Positions 19,256 to 27,220 of a DNA stretch of 64,000 bases are shown in pieces; the stretch's first letter is position 1, and the number at the start of each line of letters is the position of its first letter. Below the pieces are notes generated by a model. That model had not been told where the DNA came from and made no database searches. It saw only the letters and a program-made list of their open reading frames with translations. A program made the translations under genes and the position numbers. This stretch comes from Mycobacterium nebraskense (GTDB lineage: Bacteria > Actinomycetota > Actinomycetes > Mycobacteriales > Mycobacteriaceae): positions 1 to 64,000 of the forward strand of contig NZ_LQPH01000151.1 of NCBI RefSeq assembly GCF_002102255.1, written 5' to 3'.

Positions 19256-19683
19256 CCCTACGCTGGTGCTTCTTGACCAGCTGCGGCTCGAACGTGCCTA
19301 CCTGGTCCCGGGGCACGTCGATCTCGACCTGGACGCGGGCATCTGTGAGGACCGTCTTCCTGCGGATTCCGTTGCGGGAGTCGCCACTTCCATAACCTGC
19401 CGGTCGTGGCGGTCATAACCCAAATGTTCGGACAGTTCTTCGTCCAGAGCGGTTTCGATGACCGTCTTGGTCATCGCCTCGAGCAGCCCACCCGGGCCGG
19501 TCAACGCCACGCCCGCTTCGCGGGCCTGGCGCACCAACTCCCGGGCAACTTCGAGCGCGTCGACGTCCCGGGCGTCGGGGATTGATCGCCGCCACAGCGG
19601 CGGCTTCTTCAGCATTCTGCGGTGGCTCCGCAGCCACGACAGTCTCGGTCATCATCAGACGACCTTTCCGACTCCGACACACC
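19256..19683 (-). pseudogene. IS256-family transposase, N-terminal remnant with frameshifts
   Basis: The piece holds the start of a Mutator/IS256 transposase (MTETVVAAEPPQNAEEAA), then in another frame VDALEVARELVRQAREAG and ALDEELSEHLGYDRHD, then in a third SRNGIRRKTVLTDA and EIDVPRDQVGTFEPQLVKK. Two single-base frame changes, near 19590 and near 19400, break it. At about 19256 the sequence leaves the transposase just after KKHQRR and continues as mce, so the DDE domain and right end are gone. No terminal repeat is seen at the junction, which points to deletion or recombination rather than clean insertion. Confidence 0.75.
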
Positions 19684-19788
19684 GGGATCGATCAGGCCGT
19701 TTACACCCTTACTGCGATAGTCCCGGCACACGCGCGTAGGCAGCTGGCTGCGTTGATGATCGAACGACTCATGTAAAGGCGACTCCCA

Positions 19789-19926
19789 TGGCTTGAGGGG
19801 CGAGGCTGGGAATGGCTTGGCTTCCTCGAAGCTCTGTCGGTGTTGGAGGCAGTGATGCAGCTGGCCGAGGAGTTTGTTGAACAGGTGTTGGGTGGCGGCG
19901 GCCATATCGCGGCCGTTACCGATAAT
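19789..19926 (-). pseudogene. IS110-family transposase C-terminal scrap
   Basis: About 40 residues (NGRDMAAATQHLFNKLLGQL followed by HHCLQ and SFEEAKPF) resemble the extreme C-terminus of IS110/IS900-type transposases, where a FNKLLGQLHHCL-like helix precedes the end. Nothing further upstream matches, and a stop occurs within a few codons towards the IS481 insertion. It is too short to be functional. The assignment rests on recall of the family's C-terminal pattern and is moderate. Confidence 0.4.
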
Positions 19927-19940
19927 CGTCCTCGGCTAGG

Positions 19941-19962
19941 TGTACCGGGACATGACGTTGGT
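19941..19962 (+). repeat. IS481 left inverted repeat
   Basis: Left terminal repeat, TGTACCGGGACATGACGTTG plus GT. Against the reverse complement of the right end it differs only at positions 10, 13 and 14. The 6 bases just outside (19935-19940) are GCTAGG. Confidence 0.9.
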
Positions 19963-20043
19963 GGCAGGCGTGTCGGCTTGATGTGAGGAGAACCCCCGGG
20001 TGGGGTGTGGCTTGTCTAGGTCCACTACCGTCCGGAGGTTCTC

Positions 20044-21003
20044 GTGTCCCACCGTAATGCCCGCACCACCTTTCATGGCCGCCTGTTGATGGTGCGGCGG
20101 TATCGGGAGGGATGGGCCAAAGCTGATATCGCCACCGCAATGGGAGTGTCACGCAAGTGCGTACACACCTGGACCAGCCGGTTCGATGCCGAGGGTGAAG
20201 CCGGCCTGCTGGACCGATCCTCGCGGCCGCACACGATGCCCAATCGGACCTGCCGGGTGCTGGAGAACCAGATCGTGGCCTGGCGTCGGCGCCATCGCTG
20301 CGGCCCCGATGATATCGGCGCGAAATTGGGAGTCAGCGCCCGCACGGTCTCGCGCGTCTTGCGCCGGCGAGGGATTCCCTACCTGCGTGACTGTGACCCT
20401 ATGACCGGGATGGTGATCCGGTCCTCGAAGGCCACCGCGGTCCGGTACGAACGGACCCGGCCCGGCGAGCTGGTGCACATGGACGTCAAAAAGCTGGGGC
20501 GTATCCCGGACGGCGGCGGATGGCGCGCCCTCGGCCGCGGCGGAGGCGAAAATCGAGACCGCAAGCACGGCAGTGGATTCGACTACGTGCACTCGCTGGT
20601 CGATGACTACTCCCGGCTGGCCTACAGCGAGGTACTGCCCGACGAGAAAGGCCCGACCTGCGCAGCATTTCTCCGCCGTGCCGCCCAGTACTTCCACCGC
20701 CACGGCGTCGCGACCATCGAGCGCGTCATGACCGACAACGCCTGGGCCTACCGATACTCATTGCGCCAGGTATGCGTCGAACTGGGAATCTGCCAAGTCT
20801 TCATCAAACCGCACTGGCAGAACGGCAAGGTAGAGCGCCTCAACCGCACTTTGCAGACCGAATGGGCCTACCGACGTGTCTTTACCTCCAACAGCCAGCG
20901 CGCCGCAGCCCTTGCGTCCTGGCTGCAGTACTACAACACTCAACGACGCCACCACGCACTCGGCGGCCTACCGCCCATCAGCCGACTGCAACCAACGTGG
21001 TGA
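20044..21003 (+). CDS. IS481-family transposase
   Basis: A 319-residue DDE transposase. An N-terminal helix-turn-helix (residues about 15-60, KADIATAMGVSRKCVHTW) is followed by a second helix-turn-helix region (GAKLGVSARTVSRVLRR) and an RNase H-like integrase core. The catalytic acids are Asp in LVHMDVKKLG, Asp in VMTDNAWAY and Glu in GKVERLNRTLQTEW. The GTG start at 20044 has a GGAGG site six bases upstream. The frame ends nine bases before the right tip of the element, overlapping the inverted repeat, as is usual for this family. It looks functional. Confidence 0.92.
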   Translation: MSHRNARTTFHGRLLMVRRYREGWAKADIATAMGVSRKCVHTWTSRFDAEGEAGLLDRSSRPHTMPNRTCRVLENQIVAWRRRHRCGPDDIGAKLGVSARTVSRVLRRRGIPYLRDCDPMTGMVIRSSKATAVRYERTRPGELVHMDVKKLGRIPDGGGWRALGRGGGENRDRKHGSGFDYVHSLVDDYSRLAYSEVLPDEKGPTCAAFLRRAAQYFHRHGVATIERVMTDNAWAYRYSLRQVCVELGICQVFIKPHWQNGKVERLNRTLQTEWAYRRVFTSNSQRAAALASWLQYYNTQRRHHALGGLPPISRLQPTW

Positions 21004-21012
21004 CCCGGTACA
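20991..21012 (-). repeat. IS481 right inverted repeat
   Basis: Right terminal repeat, whose reverse complement begins TGTACCGGGTCACCACGTTG. It overlaps the last codons and stop of the transposase gene. The GCTAGG directly outside (21013-21018) is the second copy of the target duplication. Confidence 0.9.
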
Positions 21013-21148
21013 GCTAGGAGTGTTTGGGCGGTGCCGGCTCCGGTCGAATCCTGAGCAGTTTCTTCCAGCGTCGACCGCGACGCGTAGCCATATTCGAACA
21101 TACGAGTTCGATGATAGGCACAGCCACCGACAAACCTCGCGCCAGCGG

Positions 21149-22621
21149 TTACGGCACCCGGGTTCGGTGCCGCTTGTCGTGCGGCGGGACGCCGTTCACG
21201 CCGCCGATGGACTGCGCGTAGCTGCCCACCGCGTAGGCGGCGCCAGAACCCATGACGGCCAACGCATCCCGGTTGATGTTGTCGACGGTTTCGCGGGGGC
21301 CCTGATAGTTGGGGTCGAACGGCACGCCGGCTTGGCCGCCCCACAGTCGGGCCTGCACCGTGGTCTTCGGTTGCGAGGCACCGGCCGTCATGCCCCCGAT
21401 CGGCACGCCCGCGACCATGAAGGGGTGGTAGTCGGCCAGAGTGTTCAGCGGCATGTCCGCGGGCCGCTTGCCGGCCAGGTTCAGATAGCCGGCCAGGGTG
21501 CGCTCGATGCCGGCCGACCCGTCCGGGACATCCGCGTAGGTCACCCCCGGCGCCGGCGGGCCGGACTGATCGCCGTCGTCGGTGAAGAAGCCGGCGTTGG
21601 GCGAACCCAGCGTGGTGAAGTTCAGGTACATCGCGATGTCGTTGAGCTGATCGCTGTTCATGCCGAACACGTAGTCCATGACGCCGTTGAGCCCGTCCTC
21701 GTCGGCACCCCAGAACGTGAACCGCACCGCATTGTTCACCGGCGCCAGCGGGCCCAGCTGCAGGGCCGTTTCCAGCACCGCGGCCACCCCGGATCCGTCG
21801 TCATTGATGCCCGGACCACCGCGCGCGCTGTCGAGATGCGCACCCACCATGATCACTTCGTGTGGCGAGCCGGTCTTGGTCTGCGCCAACACGTTTCGCG
21901 ATGTGATCTTGACGTTCTGGGCGTCCAGCACCAGGCGGATGGGCGCGCTCGCGCCGGCGAGCGCGCTCGCGGCATTCGGATTGGCAACCGCGACGGGCAC
22001 GGTCAGCTGCTTGAAGTAGCCCGGATTGAACAACGTGGCCGGGGCGCCCTGGCCGGCGGGCGCACTGAGCACGACCAGCGCGGCCGCACCCTTGGCCACC
22101 GCGCTGTTCTGCTTGTCGACCACCGAACAACGCGCGTCGTCGACGATGGCGATCGAACCCTTGGGCAGCGCCGCCGGGTAATCGCTGGCCGCACAGCCCG
22201 ACGGTTGGGTGGGCCGGACCGGCTGCCCCGTCAGACCGCCGGGCGGTGTCTGAACCAACAACGAGGCCTGGTCGACGGCGTAGCTGCGGCCGGCGACCGT
22301 CATCGCCGGCCTGCCCGGGGAAACAGTGTACAGCCGGTCGAACTGCGGCGTCAGTACCTCGAAGCCACTGTCGCGCAGGGCTTTAGCCACGTAGTCGACG
22401 CTGGCGTCGTAGCCCGGCGTGCCGTCCGCCCGGTTTCCTTTGTTGGCGTTGGCGATGCTCTGCAGCGCGTGCAGATGGGTGAGCATCCGATCGGCTGTCA
22501 CTTTCCCGGCCAGTCCGCGACCCAGATCCGGTTCGGCAGCAGGCGATCCCGGCCGCGACGACGAGCAACCCGCCAACAGCGCGGCCGCCAGCAGCAATGT
22601 CGCGCCCCGCCGGCGGGTCAT
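21149..22621 (-). CDS. LpqL-like lipoprotein, probable inactive M28 peptidase paralogue
   Basis: A 490-residue lipoprotein of the M28 peptidase family with a PA-domain insert, paralogous to its upstream neighbour. The signal peptide ends in the lipobox LLAGC (Cys near residue 18). His in GAHLDS and Asp in INDDGSG are kept. Three other metal or catalytic positions differ: the first Glu of GAEEPG is Asp (GADEDG), the Asp of NFDML is Thr (NFTTL), and the His of DPNYHQ is Gln (DPNYQG). The protein is therefore probably a binding or scaffold paralogue rather than an aminopeptidase. The ATG at 22621 overlaps the lpqL stop by four bases (ATGA), so the two are translationally coupled. The longer upstream frame is antisense noise. 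Confidence 0.85.
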   Translation of the reverse strand: MTRRRGATLLLAAALLAGCSSSRPGSPAAEPDLGRGLAGKVTADRMLTHLHALQSIANANKGNRADGTPGYDASVDYVAKALRDSGFEVLTPQFDRLYTVSPGRPAMTVAGRSYAVDQASLLVQTPPGGLTGQPVRPTQPSGCAASDYPAALPKGSIAIVDDARCSVVDKQNSAVAKGAAALVVLSAPAGQGAPATLFNPGYFKQLTVPVAVANPNAASALAGASAPIRLVLDAQNVKITSRNVLAQTKTGSPHEVIMVGAHLDSARGGPGINDDGSGVAAVLETALQLGPLAPVNNAVRFTFWGADEDGLNGVMDYVFGMNSDQLNDIAMYLNFTTLGSPNAGFFTDDGDQSGPPAPGVTYADVPDGSAGIERTLAGYLNLAGKRPADMPLNTLADYHPFMVAGVPIGGMTAGASQPKTTVQARLWGGQAGVPFDPNYQGPRETVDNINRDALAVMGSGAAYAVGSYAQSIGGVNGVPPHDKRHRTRVP

Positions 22622-24117
22622 GGCTTGGTTAGCACGTGGCGGGTGCGGTCCTCCATCGTGGGCACCCCGTTGTGGCCGCCGAGGTCCTGGGCGTATAGGC
22701 CCACCGCGACGGCGACGCCACCACCATTGACGCCCAGGGCGGTCCGGTCGATGTGATCGAGGGTGTCGCTCTTCTGGTGATAGTTGGGGTCGAACGGCTG
22801 ATCGGCGGTCCCTCCCCACAACTTGGCCTGCTCCGCAGACATTTTCGCCTCGGCACCGGAAAACAGGCCGCCGGCGGGGACGCCCGCCAGGGTAAATCCG
22901 TCATAGTCGGAGCGGCCGTCAAACGCGGTGTCTTGGGCGGTCTTTCCGGCGGATTTCAGATAGGCGACCAGCGTGCGCTCGATGCCTGCCGACCCCTCGG
23001 GAACCACCGGCTGGCCGCGGACATCAGCCGGCAGCGATTGGTCCCCGTCATAGGTGAAGTAGCCGGGGTTCGGCGACGCGAGCATGTCGAAATTGAGGTA
23101 CAGCGCAATGCTTTTGAGTCCAGTCAAGTCCAGCGACTCGACGTAGTCGCGCGATCCGATCACGCCGGGTTCTTCCGCGCCCCAGAACGCGAAGCGCACC
23201 GCGTTGCGCACCTGTGGCGAATTCCCCAGCCGCAGCGCGGTTTCCAACACCGCGGCCACTCCCGACCCATCGTCGTTGATGCCCGGCCCTTCGGGCACGC
23301 TGTCCAAGTGCGCGCCCACCATGACGACGTTGTTCGTCGACCCCGTCTGGGTCTGCGCGATCACGTTGCGGGCCTTGAAGCTCTGGACGCTCGCGTTGAG
23401 CTTGATGGTGGCGGGCCCCGGCTGGGTGCGCAATTGCACGCCGACTGACCTCGTCACGCTCACCACCGGGATCTTGACGATCGTGTTCGGTCCCAGGGTG
23501 CCGCTCATCTGTTGCTCGTCGACGTTGTCGGCGACGATCATCGCGACCGCCCCACGCTGCGCCGCGACGTCCTCCTTCCGAGCGAAGGGGCACGTGCCGC
23601 GGTCCACCAGGACCACGGCCCCCTGCGCCGGGAGGTTGCCGTAATCCGTGGGCGCGCAGCCGGGGCCATTCGTGGCGGGCAGGACCACCAGCGGCCCGCT
23701 CACCCCGTCCGGCGGGGTGCCGAGGCTGAAGTCGAGCGCGTGCGCCTCCACCGACTGGCCACCGACGGTCACCACCGGCTTGTCCCCGTGAAACACCCGC
23801 GCCGAGAAATCGGGGGTCTGCACATCGAAACCGCTGCCGCGCAACGTGTTTACTACGTAGTCGACGCTGGCTTCATAACCGGGGGTGCCAACCGCCCGAG
23901 TGCCGTTGTTGGCGTTGGCAATGTCCTGGAGCTTTGTCAGGTGGGCCATCATCGCATCGGTCGTGATTTTGTCGTGCAACGCACTGGCGAACTTGGCCGC
24001 GTCGGGGTCACCGGTCCCTTGTCGCGAGTTGGCCGAGCGATGGAAGCAGCCGGTCGAAAATGCGGTCAAGGCGACCGCGACGAGAACCGCCGGGATCGTC
24101 GTGGATTTGTTCACCAT
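22618..24117 (-). CDS. lpqL: LpqL lipoprotein aminopeptidase (M28)
   Basis: A 499-residue exported lipoprotein, matching M. tuberculosis Rv0418 (about 500). The signal peptide leads to a lipobox ending at Cys (FSTGC, near residue 24). A PA domain lies roughly at 130-260, followed by an M28 zinc peptidase fold. All expected ligands are visible: His in GAHLDS, bridging Asp in NDDGSG, the Glu pair in GAEEPG, Asp in NFDML and the last His in DPNYHQKSDT. It should cleave N-terminal residues from peptides outside the membrane. The ATG at 24117 is chosen because the signal peptide begins there; the open frame to 24468 overlaps the DUF2752 gene and adds nothing. Position downstream of the thi genes agrees with the Rv0417-Rv0418 order, although extra genes intervene. 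Confidence 0.9.
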   Translation of the reverse strand: MVNKSTTIPAVLVAVALTAFSTGCFHRSANSRQGTGDPDAAKFASALHDKITTDAMMAHLTKLQDIANANNGTRAVGTPGYEASVDYVVNTLRGSGFDVQTPDFSARVFHGDKPVVTVGGQSVEAHALDFSLGTPPDGVSGPLVVLPATNGPGCAPTDYGNLPAQGAVVLVDRGTCPFARKEDVAAQRGAVAMIVADNVDEQQMSGTLGPNTIVKIPVVSVTRSVGVQLRTQPGPATIKLNASVQSFKARNVIAQTQTGSTNNVVMVGAHLDSVPEGPGINDDGSGVAAVLETALRLGNSPQVRNAVRFAFWGAEEPGVIGSRDYVESLDLTGLKSIALYLNFDMLASPNPGYFTYDGDQSLPADVRGQPVVPEGSAGIERTLVAYLKSAGKTAQDTAFDGRSDYDGFTLAGVPAGGLFSGAEAKMSAEQAKLWGGTADQPFDPNYHQKSDTLDHIDRTALGVNGGGVAVAVGLYAQDLGGHNGVPTMEDRTRHVLTKP

Positions 24118-24170
24118 CGCGCCCCAGGTTAGACCGCGGCACGAGCGGCCGGGATCAGGACACGGCGGTA

Positions 24171-24596
24171 TCAGACGTAGAGCGCAGTGAACGGCGCAAA
24201 GGGGATGTTGCGCACCACAAACCACGCTGCGACCAGCACCATGGTCAACACCGCGGCCCAGCGGCCGTGTTGCCAGCTCCGGATGCGTCTGCCCGCCAGC
24301 CGTCCATAGGTCCAGGCAAGGTACGCCCACACCAAAAGCACGACAGCCGCCAGGCCCAACGCGTTGAACCTGGCGGCCGCCATTATGTTGCCGTGCATCA
24401 GGGAATACAGCATGCGCAAGCTGCCGCATCCCGGACAGTCGATACCCAACAGCGCCTTGGTGGGGCACACCGGCAGCGGACCGTTGGGAGTGGTCGGGTC
24501 ACCCGCCCAGATGGCGGCGCACATCAACGTCGTGGAAGCGGCCACCACCAGTGGCGCACCCAGACTCAACGGCACCGACCCTTGGCGGGTCACCAT
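24171..24596 (-). CDS. DUF2752 membrane protein
   Basis: A 141-residue membrane protein with three or four predicted helices and the family signature CPGCGSLRML near residues 53-62. The conserved Cys pair and the Asp-Cys-Pro context define DUF2752, a family of unknown function that is common in actinobacteria. It lies 15 bases downstream of the CD225-like gene and 53 bases upstream of lpqL on the same strand, so the four genes may form one transcript. No biochemical role can be stated. Confidence 0.8.
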   Translation of the reverse strand: MVTRQGSVPLSLGAPLVVAASTTLMCAAIWAGDPTTPNGPLPVCPTKALLGIDCPGCGSLRMLYSLMHGNIMAAARFNALGLAAVVLLVWAYLAWTYGRLAGRRIRSWQHGRWAAVLTMVLVAAWFVVRNIPFAPFTALYV

Positions 24597-24611
24597 GGTC
24601 GCGAACCGTGC

Positions 24612-24947
24612 TCAGAACATCGCGGCAAGCGCCGCATTGGTGTTCGTGTTCAGCGCGCCGACCGCCATCAAGATGCCGTAGATGATGCCCACGACGACGC
24701 CGATGACCGCCGACCAGATCACCCATTTCTTGGCGCTGTCGGCGGACGCCTGCGCCTCGGCATAACGGCCCTGCGCCCAGAGACCGTTGACTTGGCTGGA
24801 CTTGACGATCGCCACGATCCCGAAGGGGAGGCAGCAGAACAGCGTCACCAGGATGGACCACACCAAATAGTTATTCGGCGCTTGCCCGGCGGGCTGCTGC
24901 GGCGGGTAACCAGGCGGCGGAGGGGGCGGTGCCGGCGGCTGTGTCAT
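24612..24947 (-). CDS. CD225/dispanin-family membrane protein
   Basis: A 111-residue protein. A Pro/Gln/Gly-rich N-terminus of about 25 residues is followed by a hydrophobic segment ending in a Cys-Cys-Leu-Pro-Phe-Gly turn (LFCCLPFGIVAIVKS), a charged loop with WAQGRYAEAQASADSAKKW, and a second hydrophobic segment. This is the CD225 (interferon-induced transmembrane-like) fold, found in many actinobacteria with unknown function. The start is preceded by GGAGA four bases upstream. It may head a transcript with DUF2752 and the two lpqL genes. Confidence 0.8.
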   Translation of the reverse strand: MTQPPAPPPPPPGYPPQQPAGQAPNNYLVWSILVTLFCCLPFGIVAIVKSSQVNGLWAQGRYAEAQASADSAKKWVIWSAVIGVVVGIIYGILMAVGALNTNTNAALAAMF

Positions 24948-25342
24948 GGATTCTCCAGTCCCGAGAAGTTAGCTGGCGTAAGGCGGTGCTAACCATACCC
25001 GAGCACAGTCGCGGCGGCACTAGCAATTTGAAAATCCCCTTTGGACGCGCAGAGGTGCGGCGCGACGGCCTCGTAGCGTTCAGCCCCCGTTCTCCTGCCG
25101 GCCCAGCTCGGCCGCCTCGGCCGCCAAAGACGACCGGGCAGGTGAAAAGAACTGATTGGCAGCACGTTTCGAAATGGCTGGATAGCGCCCGTTGCGCCGC
25201 GGTGTTTGAGAAGGATGCCCAGACAGACAGTTGCCAGCGGAATGTGTTGCTTTGTCACGACATAGCCCTACGATCCCTACTTAGCGGAAGAATGTTTCTC
25301 CGGTGAGCGACGCCGGTTCGACAACCGCTTAGGAGCCATAGG
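24948..25342. other. Intergenic region between divergent genes
   Basis: About 395 bases between the CD225-like gene (leftward) and the secreted-protein pair (rightward). Frames on both strands are open but have no family resemblance and no credible ribosome site. It should hold two divergent promoters. A ribosome site TAGGAG lies about ten bases before the ATG at 25343. No clear minus-10/minus-35 pair, operator or RNA gene is recognised. Confidence 0.5.
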
Positions 25343-25870
25343 ATGTCCCATCTCAGCAACGCGTTGCGGGCCGCCACGGCGGCGGCGCTCGCGGGCGGTT
25401 CCGCCTTAGCGGGCACCGTCACCGCAACCGCGGATCCCGCCAATACCGGTAGCTCGTCGGACATCAACACGCTTGCGGCATCGCTGTCAAAGGGCTACGG
25501 GCTGAACAACTGCACCGCCCAGAGCATCACCACCGGCGAACTGGCGTCGTTGACCTGCGGGCAGAGCCCCGACCCGAGCGGCCCGGTCCAGGCCAAGTAC
25601 ATCCTGTTCAACAACGGCGAAAACCTGGTCGGCTCATTCAAAGCCAGCATCAAAGACGACGTGCTGGGACCCTGCGGGGACAGCGGCCAGTCGCCCACGA
25701 GCTGGCATCAGGGCAGCAACAGCAGCAACGCCGGACAGGTGGCGTGTGGGACGTATCAGAACGCCGCCGAGATCATCTGGACCTCGGACGCGAAGAACAT
25801 CTTGAGCTACATCCGCGGGTCCAACACCGACGCCGCGGCGCTGTACCAGTGGTGGCGGGCCAACGGCTGA
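25343..25870 (+). CDS. Secreted four-cysteine protein, first of a tandem pair
   Basis: A 175-residue protein with a Sec-type signal peptide (residues 1 to about 31, ending ATADPA). The mature part has four cysteines (in NNCTA, LTCGQ, GPCGDSG and VACGTY), likely two disulfides, and ends with ALYQWWRANG. The layout of a CGQSPDPSGP motif, a DSGQSP-W motif and a C-terminal LYxWW resembles the extracellular sensor-like domain seen after the membrane helix in some mycobacterial Ser/Thr kinases and in free-standing secreted proteins. That comparison is from memory. No function is known to me. It is followed 65 bp later by a paralogue, probably co-transcribed. Confidence 0.8.
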   Translation: MSHLSNALRAATAAALAGGSALAGTVTATADPANTGSSSDINTLAASLSKGYGLNNCTAQSITTGELASLTCGQSPDPSGPVQAKYILFNNGENLVGSFKASIKDDVLGPCGDSGQSPTSWHQGSNSSNAGQVACGTYQNAAEIIWTSDAKNILSYIRGSNTDAAALYQWWRANG

Positions 25871-25935
25871 CGTTCACAGTTGGGGGGCAACGGATTTCTG
25901 CATCACCAACCAACAACCGCAGGGAGGCAACGAAA

Positions 25936-26457
25936 ATGTCACATCTCACCACCGCGCTGCGAGCCGTTTCGGCCGCAGCTCTCACCGGCAGTTTGGCTTT
26001 CGCGGGCGGCGGCACCGCGGCCGCGGAACCCAATACCGGCAGCGCCGCTGATATGAACACCCTGGCCGCCAACCTGTCGAAGGGCTACGGCCTCAACAAC
26101 TGCAAGCCGCAGGAGTTGACCGAATCCGGTGAACTGGCCGAGCTCCTGTGCGGGCAGAGCCCCGACCCCAGCGGCCCGGGCTCTGGCGTCTACGCCCTCT
26201 TCTCCAACGGCACGAATTTGAGCTCCGCGTTCAGTTCCACCATCAAGGACGTGTCCCTGGCCGCGTGCGGGGACGCCGGCCAGTCGCCGGGCACGTGGAA
26301 GCAGAACGGCCAGACGGGCGGCCAGATCGCATGCGGCACCTACAAGAACTATGCGGTGTTGACCTGGACCACCGACGCCAAGAACGTGTTGGGCCATCTC
26401 ACCGCGTCCAACTCGGACGTCAACGCCCTCTACCAGTGGTGGCGTACGAACGGCTGA
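25936..26457 (+). CDS. Secreted four-cysteine protein, second of a tandem pair
   Basis: A 173-residue paralogue of the preceding gene, with the same MSHL start, Ala-rich signal peptide ending AAAEPN, the KGYGLNNC block, CGQSPDPSGP, CGDAGQSPGTW and final ALYQWWRTNG. All four cysteines are kept. The ATG at 25936 is chosen over the longer upstream frame because AGGGAGG lies just upstream and the signal peptide starts there. The pair clearly arose by duplication, and divergence is spread along the mature protein. It converges on the SGNH hydrolase gene with four bases between stops. Confidence 0.8.
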   Translation: MSHLTTALRAVSAAALTGSLAFAGGGTAAAEPNTGSAADMNTLAANLSKGYGLNNCKPQELTESGELAELLCGQSPDPSGPGSGVYALFSNGTNLSSAFSSTIKDVSLAACGDAGQSPGTWKQNGQTGGQIACGTYKNYAVLTWTTDAKNVLGHLTASNSDVNALYQWWRTNG

Positions 26458-26461
26458 CCCG

Positions 26462-27220
26462 TCACCACAGCGCGGACACCAGTTCGGCTGCGGCGCGCAT
26501 CCCGGCGGCGTTGGGGTGCAACGGCGCCGGCCGGCCCGGCAGCGGCACACCGGGTCTCGTGGTCCAGGGGTCGCCCGACCACGCGTGGTGCTCCCGGCTG
26601 GCCGCGGCGGCCCGGACCGCCTCGCAGCCGCTTGCCGACGCCGCGTCGGCCGTGAGTCGTTCCAGCGTCGCGGCCACGTGGCGACCGAGATCGGCATTTG
26701 TTTCCGACAGCGGGGCGGCCGGCGTGCCGGCGGGCGGCAGGACGGTCAGGTAGTCGACGAATAAGACCCGGGCCCGCGGGGCACGCTGGCGCACCGCGCG
26801 ACCGACCGCGCACAACGATTCGAACACCGCGTCAAGGGCTGCGATGCGCGCATCGCGGTCCAGCAGTTCGGAAATGCGCGCCCCGAGCAGCGGCAGCCGG
26901 CGGAGCGGGCGCGGCACCGAGGCGGCCATCAGCAGCGGAATGTAGCCGACGTCGTTGCCGCCGATCGTGATGGTCACCAGGCTTTCGGAGCCGTTCAGGG
27001 CGGTGATCTGGGGCGGTGCGCCGCGCTGGTGCTCGGCGAGCACGTGGGCGGTGGTCGCGCCGGAGAAGGTAACGTCTACCAGTTCGAGGTCGCATCGCTG
27101 CGCGACCAGGTGCGGATAGTTGCGCGCCGACCGGCCCGAGCCCCAGGGAGCTCTCGCGGCGCGGGGCCGGATGCCGGGACCGGCCGCCATCGAACTGCCG
27201 AGCGCCACATACCGTTTCAT
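26462..27220 (-). CDS. SGNH/GDSL-type hydrolase
   Basis: A 252-residue SGNH-fold esterase or lipase. Block I is ALGSSMAAGPG (nucleophile Ser in GSS, a variant of GDS). Block II Gly lies in the TFSGATT context, block III Asn in GGNDVG, and block V is Pro-Leu-His-Pro-Asn with the catalytic His near residue 234. No signal peptide is obvious. The ATG at 27220 overlaps the thiG stop (ATGA), so the gene is coupled to the end of the thiazole operon. It has no known part in thiamine synthesis; the link may be positional. The longer frame upstream overlaps thiG and is rejected. Confidence 0.82.
   Translation of the reverse strand: MKRYVALGSSMAAGPGIRPRAARAPWGSGRSARNYPHLVAQRCDLELVDVTFSGATTAHVLAEHQRGAPPQITALNGSESLVTITIGGNDVGYIPLLMAASVPRPLRRLPLLGARISELLDRDARIAALDAVFESLCAVGRAVRQRAPRARVLFVDYLTVLPPAGTPAAPLSETNADLGRHVAATLERLTADAASASGCEAVRAAAASREHHAWSGDPWTTRPGVPLPGRPAPLHPNAAGMRAAAELVSALW

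Larger units (their letters stand above)
19941..21012 (+). mobile_element. Intact IS481-family insertion sequence
   Basis: A 1072-bp element bounded by imperfect 22-bp inverted repeats (19941-19962 and 20991-21012; 19 of 22 match) beginning TGTACCGGG. Direct copies of GCTAGG flank it at 19935-19940 and 21013-21018, giving a 6-bp target duplication. It carries one full-length transposase gene. The NCTAGN target matches the preference described for Bordetella IS481. Intact ends, target duplication and open frame suggest a recent insertion into already degenerate DNA. Confidence 0.92.

Noticed and set aside
21094..21111. SOS-box-like sequence TCGAAC-6-GTTCGA
   Set aside because: The mycobacterial LexA box needs a 4-base spacer; here it is 6, and no intact damage-response gene follows. 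It might be the relic of a 13E12-type gene start, but that cannot be supported.
24118..24468. Upstream extension of the LpqL frame
   Set aside because: It would place 117 residues ahead of a normal lipoprotein signal peptide and overlaps the DUF2752 gene.
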